Positions 11,506-22,611 of a stretch of 64,000 nt of DNA are shown one piece after another; within the stretch, counting starts at the first letter, position 1, and each line of letters starts with the position of its first letter. The notes beneath the pieces are model-generated. The model was not told the DNA's origin, did no database searches, and saw only the letters and a list, made by a program, of their open reading frames with translations. A program made the position numbers and the translations under genes. Source of the DNA: Talaromyces rugulosus (Eukaryota; Ascomycota; Eurotiomycetes; Eurotiales; Trichocomaceae); assembly GCF_013368755.1 (NCBI RefSeq), contig NC_049566.1, positions 1,612,001-1,676,000 on the forward strand, read 5' to 3'.

Positions 11506-12139
11506 GTATTATTAAGCAATAATGAACATTATAAAAGAAAAACACAAGTTAACGTTCATTTTTTGATCAATTTTTTCCCCCATTTTTCTTTTGATGAAGA
11601 AACAATTTTGGTTTGCCTTAGCTTGTGGTAGACAAATCATGTTCTGAGAAATAGTGTGCATGAAAATTGGATCCTTTTATCCGTTATTCTCTTTTCTAAT
11701 TCAATAAATCCTTATAAGACCACTGGGAACATTAGAATGGACAAGCCCTCTCTACTTCTAGTATCTTTTACTTTGTCACTAGGAAATGTAGGGAAATCGG
11801 GGCCACTGGGGTTTTTTCTAGTCGTCTTTCCTTGTTATTCTTTCTGCAAATTAGCCATATCTTCTTTCCTTTCTTCTCTGTCTTCTTCACCTCGTTTTTT
11901 GTCAACATGTATACACAATTGGACGAGGAGGTCACGGGGTCACACGTGCCCCGGCTGCTCGGCTGTTCGGCACTTCGCAACGGCCGCTCTACATCAATTG
12001 ATACATGACTTTTACCTTGCAATCACCACATGCATGCTGCGTTGATATGCACTATCCGTTGGCAAATACACTGTAGACGATTATTCAATGGAATTAAATT
12101 TGCTCCGTATCGCCACTTTGTCGAGATTGAGATAGCTGC
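11506..12139. other. intergenic region, no gene seen
   Basis: 634 bp between the peptidase stop and the regulator start. T-rich, with no domain-bearing frame; the plus-strand frame 11656-12045 has no recognisable content. Presumed promoter of the downstream regulator. Confidence 0.5.
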
Positions 12140-14267
12140 ATGGATCAGAGCGTGCAGGCCGAATCGTCGCGTCGCGATGCTGTGCTGCGCCGATACAACG
12201 TCGAGCGGTCTTGTTTGAAATGCCACGAACGCAAGATTCGCTGCGATAGGCGACATCCTTGTACTTCATGTATGCGGCTGAACATTCAATGCATATACCC
12301 TGGCCCGGAACGAGGCAAACGGCGCCAGCATCACAAGGCGGCCATCTCCGACCGTTTGGCGCAACTGGAGAGAACCATCACCACGCTGTCGCAGGCCCAT
12401 GACGAAGACGTCTCTCACCGGAAACCAGAGAGTCCTTTGAACGAGTCAACGCCAAATAAGCCATTGCCAGTACAGCGGGCTCCCTCCGAGGCTTCTACAA
12501 ACAGAGGGCTACTGCTACCGGATCGCCATTACATCAATGACCAACTGCTTTCGCGGCTTCTCACGAATGTTAGCCCTACTCCTCCTACTCCCGGAGGTCA
12601 AATACCCACTGACTAGCCACTTATATATAGGAAAGTGATTTACAGGCAGCCATGGGTGGTAATGCGGTCGATCCAAGTCGCAACCAAATATCGTCGATCA
12701 ATTTCAACACGTTTTTGTTCGGCGGTGGACAGCCTGCTGTCGACTTATCACTCTTGAACCCATCTCGATCGCAGGTTTTACGGCTTTGGCAGGTTTATTT
12801 GACCAATGTCAACCTCATGTTCAAAATTCTTCATGTCCCTACCATCCAGTCCTTGCTGTTCGCTGCTATCAATGACATGAAGAATATCCCACACGATCTG
12901 AATGCTTTGTTCTTCTCGATATACTTTTCCGTCATCAGCAGTCTCGATCCGGAGAGTGTCGTTCGTATTCTGAATCAAGACAGACCCTCTGCTCTGCGGC
13001 GCTTCCAGAAAGGCATCGAGATTTCATTGGCCCAAGCATCGTTCTTGGAGCTCCCGACTGTGACCTCATTGCAGGCATTTGTCATGTTTCTAGTATGATT
13101 TCTCTGTCATTCTACTTACTCACTTCCCCCTACTAATAGAAATCACACCAGATGGCCATGCGCGTTCACAATAAATGCCGCTTGAGCTGGACACTTGCCA
13201 GTCTCGCAACACGACTCGCGCAGTCTATTGGGCTTCATCGAGACGGAAAGAATTTTAATTTATCTCTCCTAGAAACCGAGACTCGACGGCGGCTGTGGTG
13301 GCAAATTGTAAACAATGAGAACCGGGCAGTCGAGGACCATGGCATTGCTGTTGGTCTGTCATGCGGCTTCTCCGACACAGAGTACCCGCTTCATATCAAT
13401 GATACAGATATATCTGCCAGTTCAACAACTCCGCCTCCTCCCCGCAAGGAGCTTTGTGACATGACTACCTTTCTAATCGCTACCACGACTAGCAAAGGAT
13501 TTCGCAACTACTTACAGCCTATTATTTACGGGCACCGTAGAAATGCTGCAGATGAACTTTATACAAAGCAAATGATGGAAAGCCTAATAAACAAAGTCGA
13601 AAAAAATTATATGCCGCTTTGTGATTACAACATTCCTACTCAAAGAAGCGCCTACCTCCTTGCCCGCGTTCTTCTTGCGAAGCTGGAATTTCTGGAGAAC
13701 CAACATTCACTTGCTTTGGACGCCGCTGAAGATACCGGACCACACCACATCGACCAGAGAAGCGTGGCTCTAGCTCGGAAAGTGCTTGACCCGAGCAACC
13801 TGATTTTGCAGGATGAACTTCTGGTGCATTTTCACTGGAATTTCCTTTCTTACACGCAGTACTCGGTCCTCATATATCTGCTCTGGAATCTGTGTGTTAA
13901 CCCAACCATCGCCGACGCCGATAGCATTTGGAACGAAGTGAATCTGCACTTCGGCTTGATTGAATCCAAAAAGTCTATTGTCGACCTAGGACCAAAATGG
14001 CCGCTCATGGTTCGATTGAGAGAAAAGGCGCTAAGCATCAAAGAACAGCACATAGCCAAGACTGAGGCTTGCAAGGAAGCGCAAAAGCAAAATAGCACGT
14101 TGCCTACTCAGTTACCCGCGGGCCAGTCGCATCTTCAGTCTGGCAGTTTCACCCGAGAAGCAGAATTCTTGGGTTATATCAATTGGGATATTAGCTCCCC
14201 GTCCACTTCGGACTGGGCTAATTTTACTCTTAATTTGGATAAATTGAGCTACGAAGTGGGAATCTAG
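12140..14267 (+). CDS. Zn2Cys6 transcription factor with fungal-specific domain
   Basis: Nuclear DNA-binding regulator. Exons 12140-12596, 12650-13092 and 13152-14267; introns of 53 and 59 nt; 671 residues in frame. The binuclear zinc cluster has Cys at residues 25, 28, 35, 41, 44 and 51 (CLKCHERKIRC...CTSCMRLNIQC). It is followed by basic residues and a short predicted coiled coil (DRLAQLERTITTL). The fungal_trans (PF04082-like) middle homology region follows, including SWTLASLATRLAQSIGLHRD and ETETRRRLWWQIV. For intron 2 I preferred the acceptor at 13151 because the CTAAT branch site lies too near the earlier AATAG. As the closest regulator to the UbiA/MpaB/P450 set it is a candidate pathway activator, by position only. 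Confidence 0.92.
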
Positions 14268-14660
14268 TATTGCATGATTACTTTAAGTCATGTAGGAGGC
14301 TTGTTAAATTATACATAGTGTAAACTTGCATATAAAGATATTTTAATAGCACCTCCGTTACGGGCAAGGTTTAGGAATAATTTTGCGTCTAACCCAGATA
14401 ACTCAATAAAGTCTCACAGATCACGTCCTATGGCCAGTCTATCCGTCTAGCTAAAGTGACAAAAAGAAAAGAATTAAATCCTATGCCTCATCTCACCAAG
14501 TATGTGCCAGCCTCTCTCCTTGTTTTATAATACTCTCCAATGGCATCGACGGTTTCGGAGAATGTGCGAGTCTAGCGGAATTTGATCGAGGGCCAAAAAC
14601 CTCCTAGTATTAAACGAGATGGCTAATTCTCTGCGTAGTAAATCATTGTTGAGAACAGCG
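14268..14660. other. intergenic region, no gene seen
   Basis: 393 bp 3' of the regulator and 3' of the F-box pseudogene on the other strand (convergent ends). AT-rich; nothing recognisable. Confidence 0.5.
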
Positions 14661-15598
14661 TCATGGTCTGCTTGTAGAACCGACCTCCGGGACCTCCAAT
14701 CGTCGTACACAATGGATTTGAAGTGACCGCCCAGAAACAACATAGCGAAACATCGCCTTGCAACGCGGACAGTCCACCTCTAATTGACGTACATTCGGGT
14801 TCCGGTGGGATTCTAGCACACATCCGGCTGGTCCAGTAAATGCTCCCATATCTTGATGGGGACATAGCTGTCGTAAGCGTCGATGGATCCATGGCTGTTG
14901 CCAACTTTCTTCCTCGGTGATTTCAAAGCTTGAACTAATCTTGAACAGTGTAGTTTCATCAAAGGAAAGCTCATGTATTTCTGTTATGAGGATTCTGTTG
15001 TTTGGATAATGGTTCCTGCATTCGTGCAGATAGGTCCACGTAGTTTTCCGGTCCACCATGATCTTTCGAGAAAGGGATATGATGTCCCATGCCGTGAGTC
15101 GGATGACAAACGTGAACAAGCCCAGGAAGCTTACAGATAAGGTAGACTCTAAAACGATCCTTTCGGTGAAGTGCCATGCACCCCTCACAGGGAATCCAAT
15201 TTTATGTCTGCAAGCTCCCCATCAGGTCCCATCGAGCGTCTTTCTTCATGGACGTAGGTCGTCTGGACGGTTGTAATGATATTGTCGTTAAATTGTGGAC
15301 CCACCTGAGAGGGCACGAATCTTCCATCTCATCCTCAAGCCTGATGAGTCGAGCACCACCATTTTTGGAGGCTTGTGACGATGTGTCGTCGCTAGGATAC
15401 CGTAGAAGTGGACTGTCTTGTTTCAGCTGGAAAACGCCTCTGTCTAAACCTCTGGGTACGTATCTTTCTATTATGCAGGCGTCGCGCTTGCATGAGAGGG
15501 CGAAGCACCATACCTCCACCGGCGGTAGTTGCTCGGCAATAATCCTCCACAGGCAGACATGAGAAAAGGTCCACTCTATTTATATTGAAATAGTCCAT
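14661..15598 (-). pseudogene. degraded F-box protein gene
   Basis: Remnant of a fungal F-box gene broken into several frames. Starting at the ATG at 15598, one frame reads to LPVE and then the F-box continues in another frame as WRIIAEQLPPVEVWCFALSC, so a frameshift lies inside the F-box. That second frame hits a TAA near 15200, just before a typical CEGCMALH segment. Downstream similarity then moves to a third frame (HFTERIVLESTLS... to VDCPRCKAMFRYVVSG), which fits the C-terminal region of fungal F-box proteins. No set of GT..AG introns I tried repairs all breaks. The lesion pattern says pseudogene; an unusual multi-intron gene is less likely. Confidence 0.5.
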
Positions 15599-16170
15599 AT
15601 TCGAGACGAAAAGAATCGAAAAGGCTAGATGGGGCCTTTCTAACAGTAAACGTCGTTCACTGTTGGTTGAAGCTGGAAAGATAAGAATTGTGTGGGAGGT
15701 GTAGAAAGCTAGTCACTAAGAAAATAGCTTGAAAAAAATCTCTTTCTGTTTGCTTTGTCTTTCATCATACTACAGATGACTGTTTGCTCCCCCTCCCCCC
15801 TCTCTAAAAATACCCTTTTCCCGGAACGGAAGTCCATAACATGCCTAATAATTTGTAGAGAAAGAAGCGTTCCTTCCACCAGTCAGCCATCTAGTTTCCC
15901 CGCTTATAGTAATATCTGATTTTTCAACGTAAACTGACTGACCCTTTCCCTACTCGTAGTTCCTCATGTTTGATATATTGCAAACCCGGCTGGTATCCGA
16001 TTGGCTAGCGGCCGGACCGACTAACTCCGTCGCTCATCGCTCCGACTTGGGAACGTTTCGTTTTCTAGTCAAACAACACTGCATGATATTCTTCTGTCTT
16101 TTTTTCCATACCATGTAACTTGATTGATACTGTCACCGCATAAGTATACGTTTTCCTGGAATCACGACAG
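15599..16170. other. promoter region of the 16171 regulator
   Basis: 572 bp upstream of a Zn2Cys6 gene. Contains pyrimidine-rich stretches (around 15785-15806) typical of fungal promoters; no coding frame. Confidence 0.5.
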
Positions 16171-18297
16171 ATGCCCCCACCACCCGCTCCGCCGACTGCC
16201 CCCAACGTCGCCAGCAAACCTGCGTTCAAACGGCAAAAGGTGCGAAAGGGCACCTTTAGTTGCTGGGAATGCAAAGCTCGTAAAGTAAAATGCGATCTTA
16301 GGCCAGGCTCCGGCTCGGTTTGCAGCTCATGCCACCGTCGCGGTGTTCAGTGCGTCAGTCAAGAATTTGTGGAGGTTGGCGAGAAGAACTACCAGCATGT
16401 CGGGAGACGCATCGATCACATCGAAGATTTGGTCAGCCAGCTGGTTCAGCAACGATTCAGTGCGTCTTCTGCCAGCCAGAAAACGTCCAAGAATTGGGAA
16501 GGATCCTTGGTAGATGCAGTAGAGACCTTGGATCGTTCTAAAGGGTCTTTCTCGCCTTCCGTTTCGACAACCGGCCAACAAATGCTCAATGAGTGCTGCT
16601 CGCTCAGCGCCTACCTCCATTCTCTCCTCCCCAGTCAGCTGGTTACCATGATTATTTTACGCGAGTGTAAATTTTTTCAGCTTCCGTTCCATCTTGTGCG
16701 ACACAAGCATGAAAAGCTACGGTCTTTGAAGCCAACGACAGAGCGTCTTCATCAAGTTTCCAAACCCCCACCACCGACAGCTCCTCCTAATGTATTCGCA
16801 CACAGGCTCATTCAAATTGCCATTTGCCTGCAGGAACTCGATAAAATAGAATCCCAACAGCTACAGTCTTGTCTAAACGGGTCCGCGGTTGACGCTGCCA
16901 GTCGATTCTTCAATCTTGCGTCTCGCCATGTTACATCTAAAGATGAACTAATGGAGTCACTGGAGGGATTAGAAACTCTCCTGCTTGAAGCCGGATTTTA
17001 TATCAACATAGGAAAACCTCGAGCCGCGTGGTCGACCATTCGCCGAGCTTTGGGCATTGCTGAAATCATCGGCCTTCACAGTCTACGCAAGACAATGGGT
17101 AGCCGCGCGGAAAACGTGTGGTTTCGACTTCATTCTAGTGATCGCCATGTTTCCTTTATGGTTTCACTCCCATATAACAGCTCTGATAATGGCTTTGCCG
17201 ATGAAAATGTACTGTTAGGGAAAACGCCTGCCGAAAGACTGGAGCGCCACCATACTGCCCTCGTCGGCCGCATCATTGTACGAAATGTCCATATGCAACG
17301 ACGCAACACTAGCCACGAAAACTACGACGACTACGTTGAGACCCAGTCGATTGATTACGAATTGAAACATTTGGCAAAGTCAATGCCCCCTAAGTGGTGG
17401 GTAGAACCAACCCTCAACAGCTCCACCCCGGATACAGACATCATGCACAACAGCGCTGTCCTTCATGCACAAACTCAGCATTTCTACCTCTTGGTTCTTT
17501 TACACCAACCATATCTCTTAAAAAGATCATATTCCTATCCCATTGTCAGTTGCGGTGTCATTGATCAGGCTCGTTCGTTCGATTTCACTTATAGCAAGCT
17601 CGTCGCCCTCTCAGCCAGCCGGGAAATGCTCTCGCGCTTTTTAGTTTTTCGAACCTTCCACCGCGGACCAGCTTATCGAGGCGTTGACCATAAAGGCTTC
17701 ACGTCTGCAGTGACGCTTCTTCTGGCCCACTTGGATGGGCATCGCTATGATAATGCAAATGCACTAGAAATTCACCGGCCGCAAGATTTGGGGATGATTT
17801 TTAGTGTGATGGATCTTTTCAATCAAGATGGGCCCCGGGGGAAAAAGTTTGCAGAAACCCTTCAACGGCTTATCGAAGTTGAAGCAGATGCAGCCAATGG
17901 GTCGATATATTATTTCGTTCGGAGCGAAACCAGCAATGATGCAACACAAAATAACGGTCTCGACCTAGAGATACCTTATTTTGGAACGATGTCTGTTCTG
18001 AAATCGAGCAACACTGTCTTCCGGCCTGATAGGGACTGTCTCGATTTATCTCTAGAATATACGCAAGATTCTACACCTCTTGATAATTTCACCTCACTAG
18101 ACTCGAGTATTCAAGATACAATATTCACGATGCCGGGAATGACCACTAGCGATAACTTGGTGTCAACATCGAATCTTCAAGGTATCAACATTCTAGCTTC
18201 GCCCAACTACAGTTCTGGGTTTGATTACACCTTTTTCAGTTCTTGGGTCCATGATGATGAGTCAATATCAACGAATGACTGTGATTTACGACCATAG
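16171..18297 (+). CDS. Zn2Cys6 transcription factor
   Basis: Nuclear regulator of 708 residues in a single uninterrupted exon, which is less usual for this family. After a Pro-rich start the zinc cluster spans Cys 31, 34, 41, 51, 54 and 61 (CWECKARKVKC...CSSCHRRGVQC). A linker that may form a coiled coil (HVGRRIDHIEDLVSQLVQQ) follows. The middle region carries the features of the fungal-specific transcription factor domain (for example AWSTIRRALGIAEIIGLHSL and DRHVSFMVSLPYN). The C-terminus is acidic and Ser/Thr-rich, compatible with an activation domain. It is separated from the other regulator by the F-box pseudogene; its targets cannot be read from sequence. Confidence 0.92.
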   Translation: MPPPPAPPTAPNVASKPAFKRQKVRKGTFSCWECKARKVKCDLRPGSGSVCSSCHRRGVQCVSQEFVEVGEKNYQHVGRRIDHIEDLVSQLVQQRFSASSASQKTSKNWEGSLVDAVETLDRSKGSFSPSVSTTGQQMLNECCSLSAYLHSLLPSQLVTMIILRECKFFQLPFHLVRHKHEKLRSLKPTTERLHQVSKPPPPTAPPNVFAHRLIQIAICLQELDKIESQQLQSCLNGSAVDAASRFFNLASRHVTSKDELMESLEGLETLLLEAGFYINIGKPRAAWSTIRRALGIAEIIGLHSLRKTMGSRAENVWFRLHSSDRHVSFMVSLPYNSSDNGFADENVLLGKTPAERLERHHTALVGRIIVRNVHMQRRNTSHENYDDYVETQSIDYELKHLAKSMPPKWWVEPTLNSSTPDTDIMHNSAVLHAQTQHFYLLVLLHQPYLLKRSYSYPIVSCGVIDQARSFDFTYSKLVALSASREMLSRFLVFRTFHRGPAYRGVDHKGFTSAVTLLLAHLDGHRYDNANALEIHRPQDLGMIFSVMDLFNQDGPRGKKFAETLQRLIEVEADAANGSIYYFVRSETSNDATQNNGLDLEIPYFGTMSVLKSSNTVFRPDRDCLDLSLEYTQDSTPLDNFTSLDSSIQDTIFTMPGMTTSDNLVSTSNLQGINILASPNYSSGFDYTFFSSWVHDDESISTNDCDLRP

Positions 18298-18690
18298 CAA
18301 CAGCTTTCTGGAACCGCATGACTGTATATATGACAGGGAAAGCATATTACATATCTAATCGAGGAATTCTCGTGGCACATCTATGGGGAGAGCCTGGCTT
18401 GATGGGTTATGCCACAGCCGAGACACTTAAAGACAGGATAGGTGGGCATTTAGCGGCTCTTGCCAACTGCTGCAACCAGTGGTCCGAAGCTTGCACGTTT
18501 ATCAATAAAGTCATGTTCGACCGTATGAAGACCATACGGTCGTCGCGCAGACCTACACTGGAGGCCCGAGACCTAGCCCAGAAGGTCACCCAAGATGGCC
18601 TTCCCATACCGCAGATTTCACCATCGGAGCTGGAGGAATTCTGCAAACAACGGTCTCTATAGATTTAGTTTAATACATAGGGGGCGCTGT
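18298..18690. other. convergent 3' region
   Basis: 393 bp between the stop of the plus-strand regulator and the stop of the minus-strand 128-residue gene. A plus-strand frame at 18318-18662 (114 codons) is open but has no recognisable family and starts only 20 bases after the regulator stop; it is more likely 3' untranslated sequence. Confidence 0.4.
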
Positions 18691-19077
18691 TTAACCCGGG
18701 GAACGGAAGTAACGAACTGAAGGTTCGCGGTAGAATCTGCACGTCTCTCCAGGCTTGATCACAAGTAAAGAAAATCCAGAGGCAATAGTAGGGCCCGTCA
18801 CTTCATTCAGGACAGGACTAGTGTCAACTCTAACTGCACCCCATTCGCCATTCTTTTTAATAAGTAGGGCAGGTATTGACGCATCAACCTCTTCTAGGTT
18901 GCCACCGATTGACCAGTTTTTGTCCAAAACAACATCCATACTCACCTGCACTAGCTTAGTGAAGATCAACATGTGTACAGGTGTTTTGCTTTTTACCTTT
19001 TCTCGAACTTTCTCTATAAGACGCTCATCATCGTCCACAATATCATTAACAGGTATCAACTCGCTTTTCTCCGCCAT
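18691..19077 (-). CDS. small orphan protein (128 aa)
   Basis: Single-exon frame with ATG at 19077 and TAA at 18691. The first 35 residues are charged (DDDERLIEKVREKVKSK). The rest alternates hydrophobic and polar residues as in a small beta-rich domain, with TGPTIASGFSLLVIKPGE near the end. No signal peptide or transmembrane helix. I do not recognise a family. Real status is supported by length, clean termini and protein-like composition, with no antisense frame of better quality. A possible terminal exon of a similar-looking beta-rich protein lies 450 bp upstream at 19524-19740. Confidence 0.55.
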   Translation of the reverse strand: MAEKSELIPVNDIVDDDERLIEKVREKVKSKTPVHMLIFTKLVQVSMDVVLDKNWSIGGNLEEVDASIPALLIKKNGEWGAVRVDTSPVLNEVTGPTIASGFSLLVIKPGETCRFYREPSVRYFRSPG

Positions 19078-20669
19078 GGTCTGGTACGAACAAAGCCCGC
19101 AAGGGCATCCGAACGTATTTATAGTCTAGAGGGTTGAGAATCAACAGCAAATATGTTGGCGACCGTGTTTAAGCCGAAAATGTTGTATCACAACGTTGGA
19201 CTCTCGGTTTCGATAGGAAACGGGATAAAATGAACGGAGAGCGGCGATATCAGATAAGCGTGCGAATATTTCGAGGCTGAGCCTACTTCAAATACAAAAT
19301 AATGTAGCCCATTATGAGATTTTAAATCCTTTCAATGAATGAAGCAAATATAATAGTAACGGTTATCCAGTGTAGAGTTGAAAAACCTTTTGGTGGGTTA
19401 TGGTTCTGAAGCCCACGACTAAACGCGGGGCACTTGGAATCTTGTTGACGTTACTCGGGCACCAATCAATGCATCTTACTCATATACACAAAAGATACAA
19501 ACGCAGCCAGCCATCATGCAAAGTTAGACCACAACGGTCATCTTGCCGGAATTCAATTCTGGGATTGTCACGGTGAGATCCATGTCGTCTAGCACTACCT
19601 TGATAGTAACAAAAGGCTCGTCGCTAGGAGTACGATGTCTATAAAATTGTCAGCCTTGTCCTAGGTTCACCGCACTTTAGCACAAACCAACTAAAGCTGA
19701 CCGGTTTCAAGATCTATTTCGAGATTGTTATCGATATATTACCATGTTTAACTGGAGATCGTTGTTCTGTTGTAGTATTATGTGCTGAAAATTCGGGTCT
19801 CTCTCTTTCCTAAATGATAGACCATTTTTAAAGAGCCGTCCTGTTTATATTACTGATCTATTACTTTTTCCAATTTTTGTATAGTTTCTAATTTATGATT
19901 GTATTTAGAAAGATCTTATTATCTAAATTATAATATTAGAAATTGATGTATACAATCTAAATGGTAATGACATTTTTGCTACGTACTATAGATATAGCAT
20001 GGTTAGATTCGCGGTTCCTCTTTCTCAATTACATGTAGATATTGGTGAGTATAAAATCGATTTTCAACCATGTTTCAGTGTTGCTAGAGCATTGTGACCT
20101 TATAGACCACAAAACCGCACTTTATTTTTTGGCTTCTATTTCCTGGAAAGGCGATTCAGTTGAATAATTATGAGTCATCGTTAGTAACCACACTATAAGG
20201 GCATGCATGTTCCTCGTATTCGGCTCATTGCCAAGACCCTAAATATCACCATGTCAGTATAAGAACGCCTTGGTTCATATTCCATCGACGTATATTTCGT
20301 GCTCGGTTTTTCATAGTTCATAAAGTCGTCGTTTGGTGTTGATTGAAAACTATACGAGCTGGCCCTTTCCAGTCGTGCATGAGCTTATCAATTACATGAG
20401 AGTTCTTTCAGTTCATCTGGTACAAATATTCTAAGTAAGTTGAATCATGACTCAAATCTATACCTAGTATTCTGTGATGAAAATAATCCAATCTTCACTC
20501 GCCGGTATGAAAGCTATCTCTTTGCTTAAGTCGGATGGCTGTATTGATTATTCTTTTGGTTCTGAGATTCTGTTCCAATTATATGCTGGATTCTAATACA
20601 ATTCATGGTGGTCGTGGCTAACTAAAACAGTCATGACTTTAGTTATTACTTGTCTATTCTTCCTCCGTT
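19078..20669. other. AT-rich intergenic region
   Basis: 1.6 kb between the 128-residue gene and the FAD monooxygenase. The stretch 19740-20660 is strongly AT-rich with no long frame. Apart from the possible gene fragment at 19524-19740 I see nothing coding. Confidence 0.5.
19524..19740 (-). pseudogene. possible C-terminal gene fragment
   Basis: On the minus strand a coding-like segment (DNNLEIDLETG) reaches a GTCAGC donor near 19701. An acceptor at about 19641 then leads into HRTPSDEPFVTIKVVL and TIPELNSGKMTVVV, ending in TAA at 19524-19526. Splicing keeps the frame, but upstream the frame stops quickly and I find no start. It may be the tail of a decayed gene or a terminal exon whose other exons I could not recognise. 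Confidence 0.3.
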
Positions 20670-21953
20670 TTACCTAAACAACGAGCAGGGATTCCACGAT
20701 TTGACCTTTGGTGCAGCCCACTGAACAACCATTTGCTCCAAATCAACATCGTACAACCAGGTAAGTTCAAACTCGCCGATTTCTTCTTCCTCTTTCCCCT
20801 CGGATACAGCTTTTGGCATTCGTCTTTTGTCAATCATGCCATTCAATTCCAACACCTTGTCGATTCTAACTTGTCTCCCCGCCTGCCAGTTCCTCAATCC
20901 CTCCGCTAGTACCGTTTGATGAAGCTCGCCCTTCTTGCTTAATGCAGCAACTACGCCGGCAAAAGTGTACACATCCTCAAAAGCCTGATTAACACCTTGG
21001 CCTGCGGTAGGGGGAATAGCATGCGCCGCGTCTCCTAGAATCACAACCCGAGAACCACGCGACACCCATGTGTCCAACTTCGGAACCACATAAAATGGCC
21101 ATAGATTAATCTTGTCTTTGGGGATATCGCTGACGGCATTTTTGACAAGATCTGGGAAGTTTTCTGCGCCCTCTCGTAAAAAGTCAATGCACCAATCTTT
21201 GTTCTCTAGCATCTCTACCCATCCTTGCTTCGAGAGATCAGTTTGAAACCGGCGCTGTTTACCAATTAGGCATTCGCTTCCATCCCGAAGTTGTTGTGAG
21301 ATCACAAACGCGCCATGCTCACGGTTCATAATAGTAACCGGGGTGGAGTAATTGGTAGGAAGATTGAGTTGTGCTGTTGGTACGGCGGCCGTGACGCCGA
21401 TGGCACCCGTGAACCGAGGCTCGAGGTCTGGATAGATGTGTTTCCGAACTTGGGAATGAATACCGTCGGCGCCCACTAGAAACGAAGCAGATGCCTCAGA
21501 GCCATCACTAAACTCCCAGGTTACGCCCCTTTCTTCGGATATGACTCTGGCGAACTTTTTCCCGTATTCAATAGTAATCCCTTCCTTCTCTCGCACAAGT
21601 TCGTGCAATATGTCGATAATCTCATAGCGATATACTCTCAAGGCTTTGTATCCGTATTTTATGAAAGATCCAAATTCAAAAGTATCGACTGGTGTGTTGT
21701 CAGACTGGCGGAAATCAAGGGACTCAAACTCGAACCCTAGTGGTCGAAGGCGTGCATAGATGTCGAGTGCATCGAGAACCTTGAGTGCGTTGGGTGATAG
21801 CATAATTGCACCACCAATATCTAGAGACTCGTTTCGGCCTTCGTAGATGGTGATATTCGTGAGCCCTCGCTGGTGTAGAGCCAAGGCTAGGGTTAAGCCT
21901 GAGAGACCGGCGCCAATAATAGCGATTTTAGGATCGACTGAAGGTGAAGGCAT
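20670..21953 (-). CDS. FAD-dependent monooxygenase (salicylate hydroxylase-like)
   Basis: Class A flavoprotein monooxygenase (FAD_binding_3 fold) that would hydroxylate an aromatic or related substrate with NAD(P)H. Single exon, 427 residues, ATG at 21953. The Rossmann GxGxxG is seen as IAIIGAGLSGLTLALAL at the N-terminus, the DG motif as VGADGIHSQVRK, and the GD motif as VVILGDAAHAIPPTAGQG. The family's closing segment is present. No signal peptide or anchor. It lies on the same strand as a Zn2Cys6 gene that starts about 2.6 kb upstream, a pairing common for catabolic or secondary-metabolite modules. The substrate is unknown. Confidence 0.92.
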   Translation of the reverse strand: MPSPSVDPKIAIIGAGLSGLTLALALHQRGLTNITIYEGRNESLDIGGAIMLSPNALKVLDALDIYARLRPLGFEFESLDFRQSDNTPVDTFEFGSFIKYGYKALRVYRYEIIDILHELVREKEGITIEYGKKFARVISEERGVTWEFSDGSEASASFLVGADGIHSQVRKHIYPDLEPRFTGAIGVTAAVPTAQLNLPTNYSTPVTIMNREHGAFVISQQLRDGSECLIGKQRRFQTDLSKQGWVEMLENKDWCIDFLREGAENFPDLVKNAVSDIPKDKINLWPFYVVPKLDTWVSRGSRVVILGDAAHAIPPTAGQGVNQAFEDVYTFAGVVAALSKKGELHQTVLAEGLRNWQAGRQVRIDKVLELNGMIDKRRMPKAVSEGKEEEEIGEFELTWLYDVDLEQMVVQWAAPKVKSWNPCSLFR

Positions 21954-22611
21954 TTTGAATGTTTGGCTTTGCGTTGGCTTTGAAGAATATCAATTGATAT
22001 ATAAGTTCAATATTCAAATGTTCTTTTGAGATTGAGAGCAAGCAGATTTCCAATGTTATTGTGGCGAGTTTGACTGTGTAGAAGCTGTAGTAGTTGTTGT
22101 TTGATTGATGCTGTACCGGACAGAGACGTTGGTCATATAAATACTTATATTCTTCAATTTTTTTTAAACTGCTTTTCTTTCAACAAAACATCACCAATCA
22201 TTAATGCCGTCGGCTTTAGCAGTTACCCTCATCATTTCCTTTTTCGGAGATTTCTTGAACTCGGGATTCGGATGACGCTAAGCCTATAATAGACTTGAAC
22301 TCCGCGAAGCTCGGGTTTAGAGACGTTATTTCCGAAATTGGATATTTATCCCGTCGGCCGAACAACTGACATATGTGATCATAATTTAAGGGTGGTATAA
22401 ATGGTCTGGATATTTGTGTTTTTATTTATTTATTTATTTTCTTATTGGGAATGTGAGTAATATCCATATATGCGCAGTATTCAACACCAAGTAGCGGTAT
22501 CGCTACAATTGGATGTTCATGAACATTTACATAGATCCTAGGCATTCAGAACAGGCTGAATGGCCAATGTTTCTAGCTGATATACCAAAAGACTTGTGCC
22601 GATTCCTCGAA
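21954..22611. other. intergenic region, no gene seen
   Basis: 658 bp containing the monooxygenase promoter and the 3' flank of the regulator. Includes a TTTA-type tandem tract near 22420-22440; no coding frame. Confidence 0.5.

Noticed and set aside
18318..18662. Plus-strand 114-codon frame after the Zn2Cys6 gene
   Set aside because: Begins 20 bases after the regulator stop, with no recognisable family and no splice link to the regulator; likely 3' untranslated sequence.
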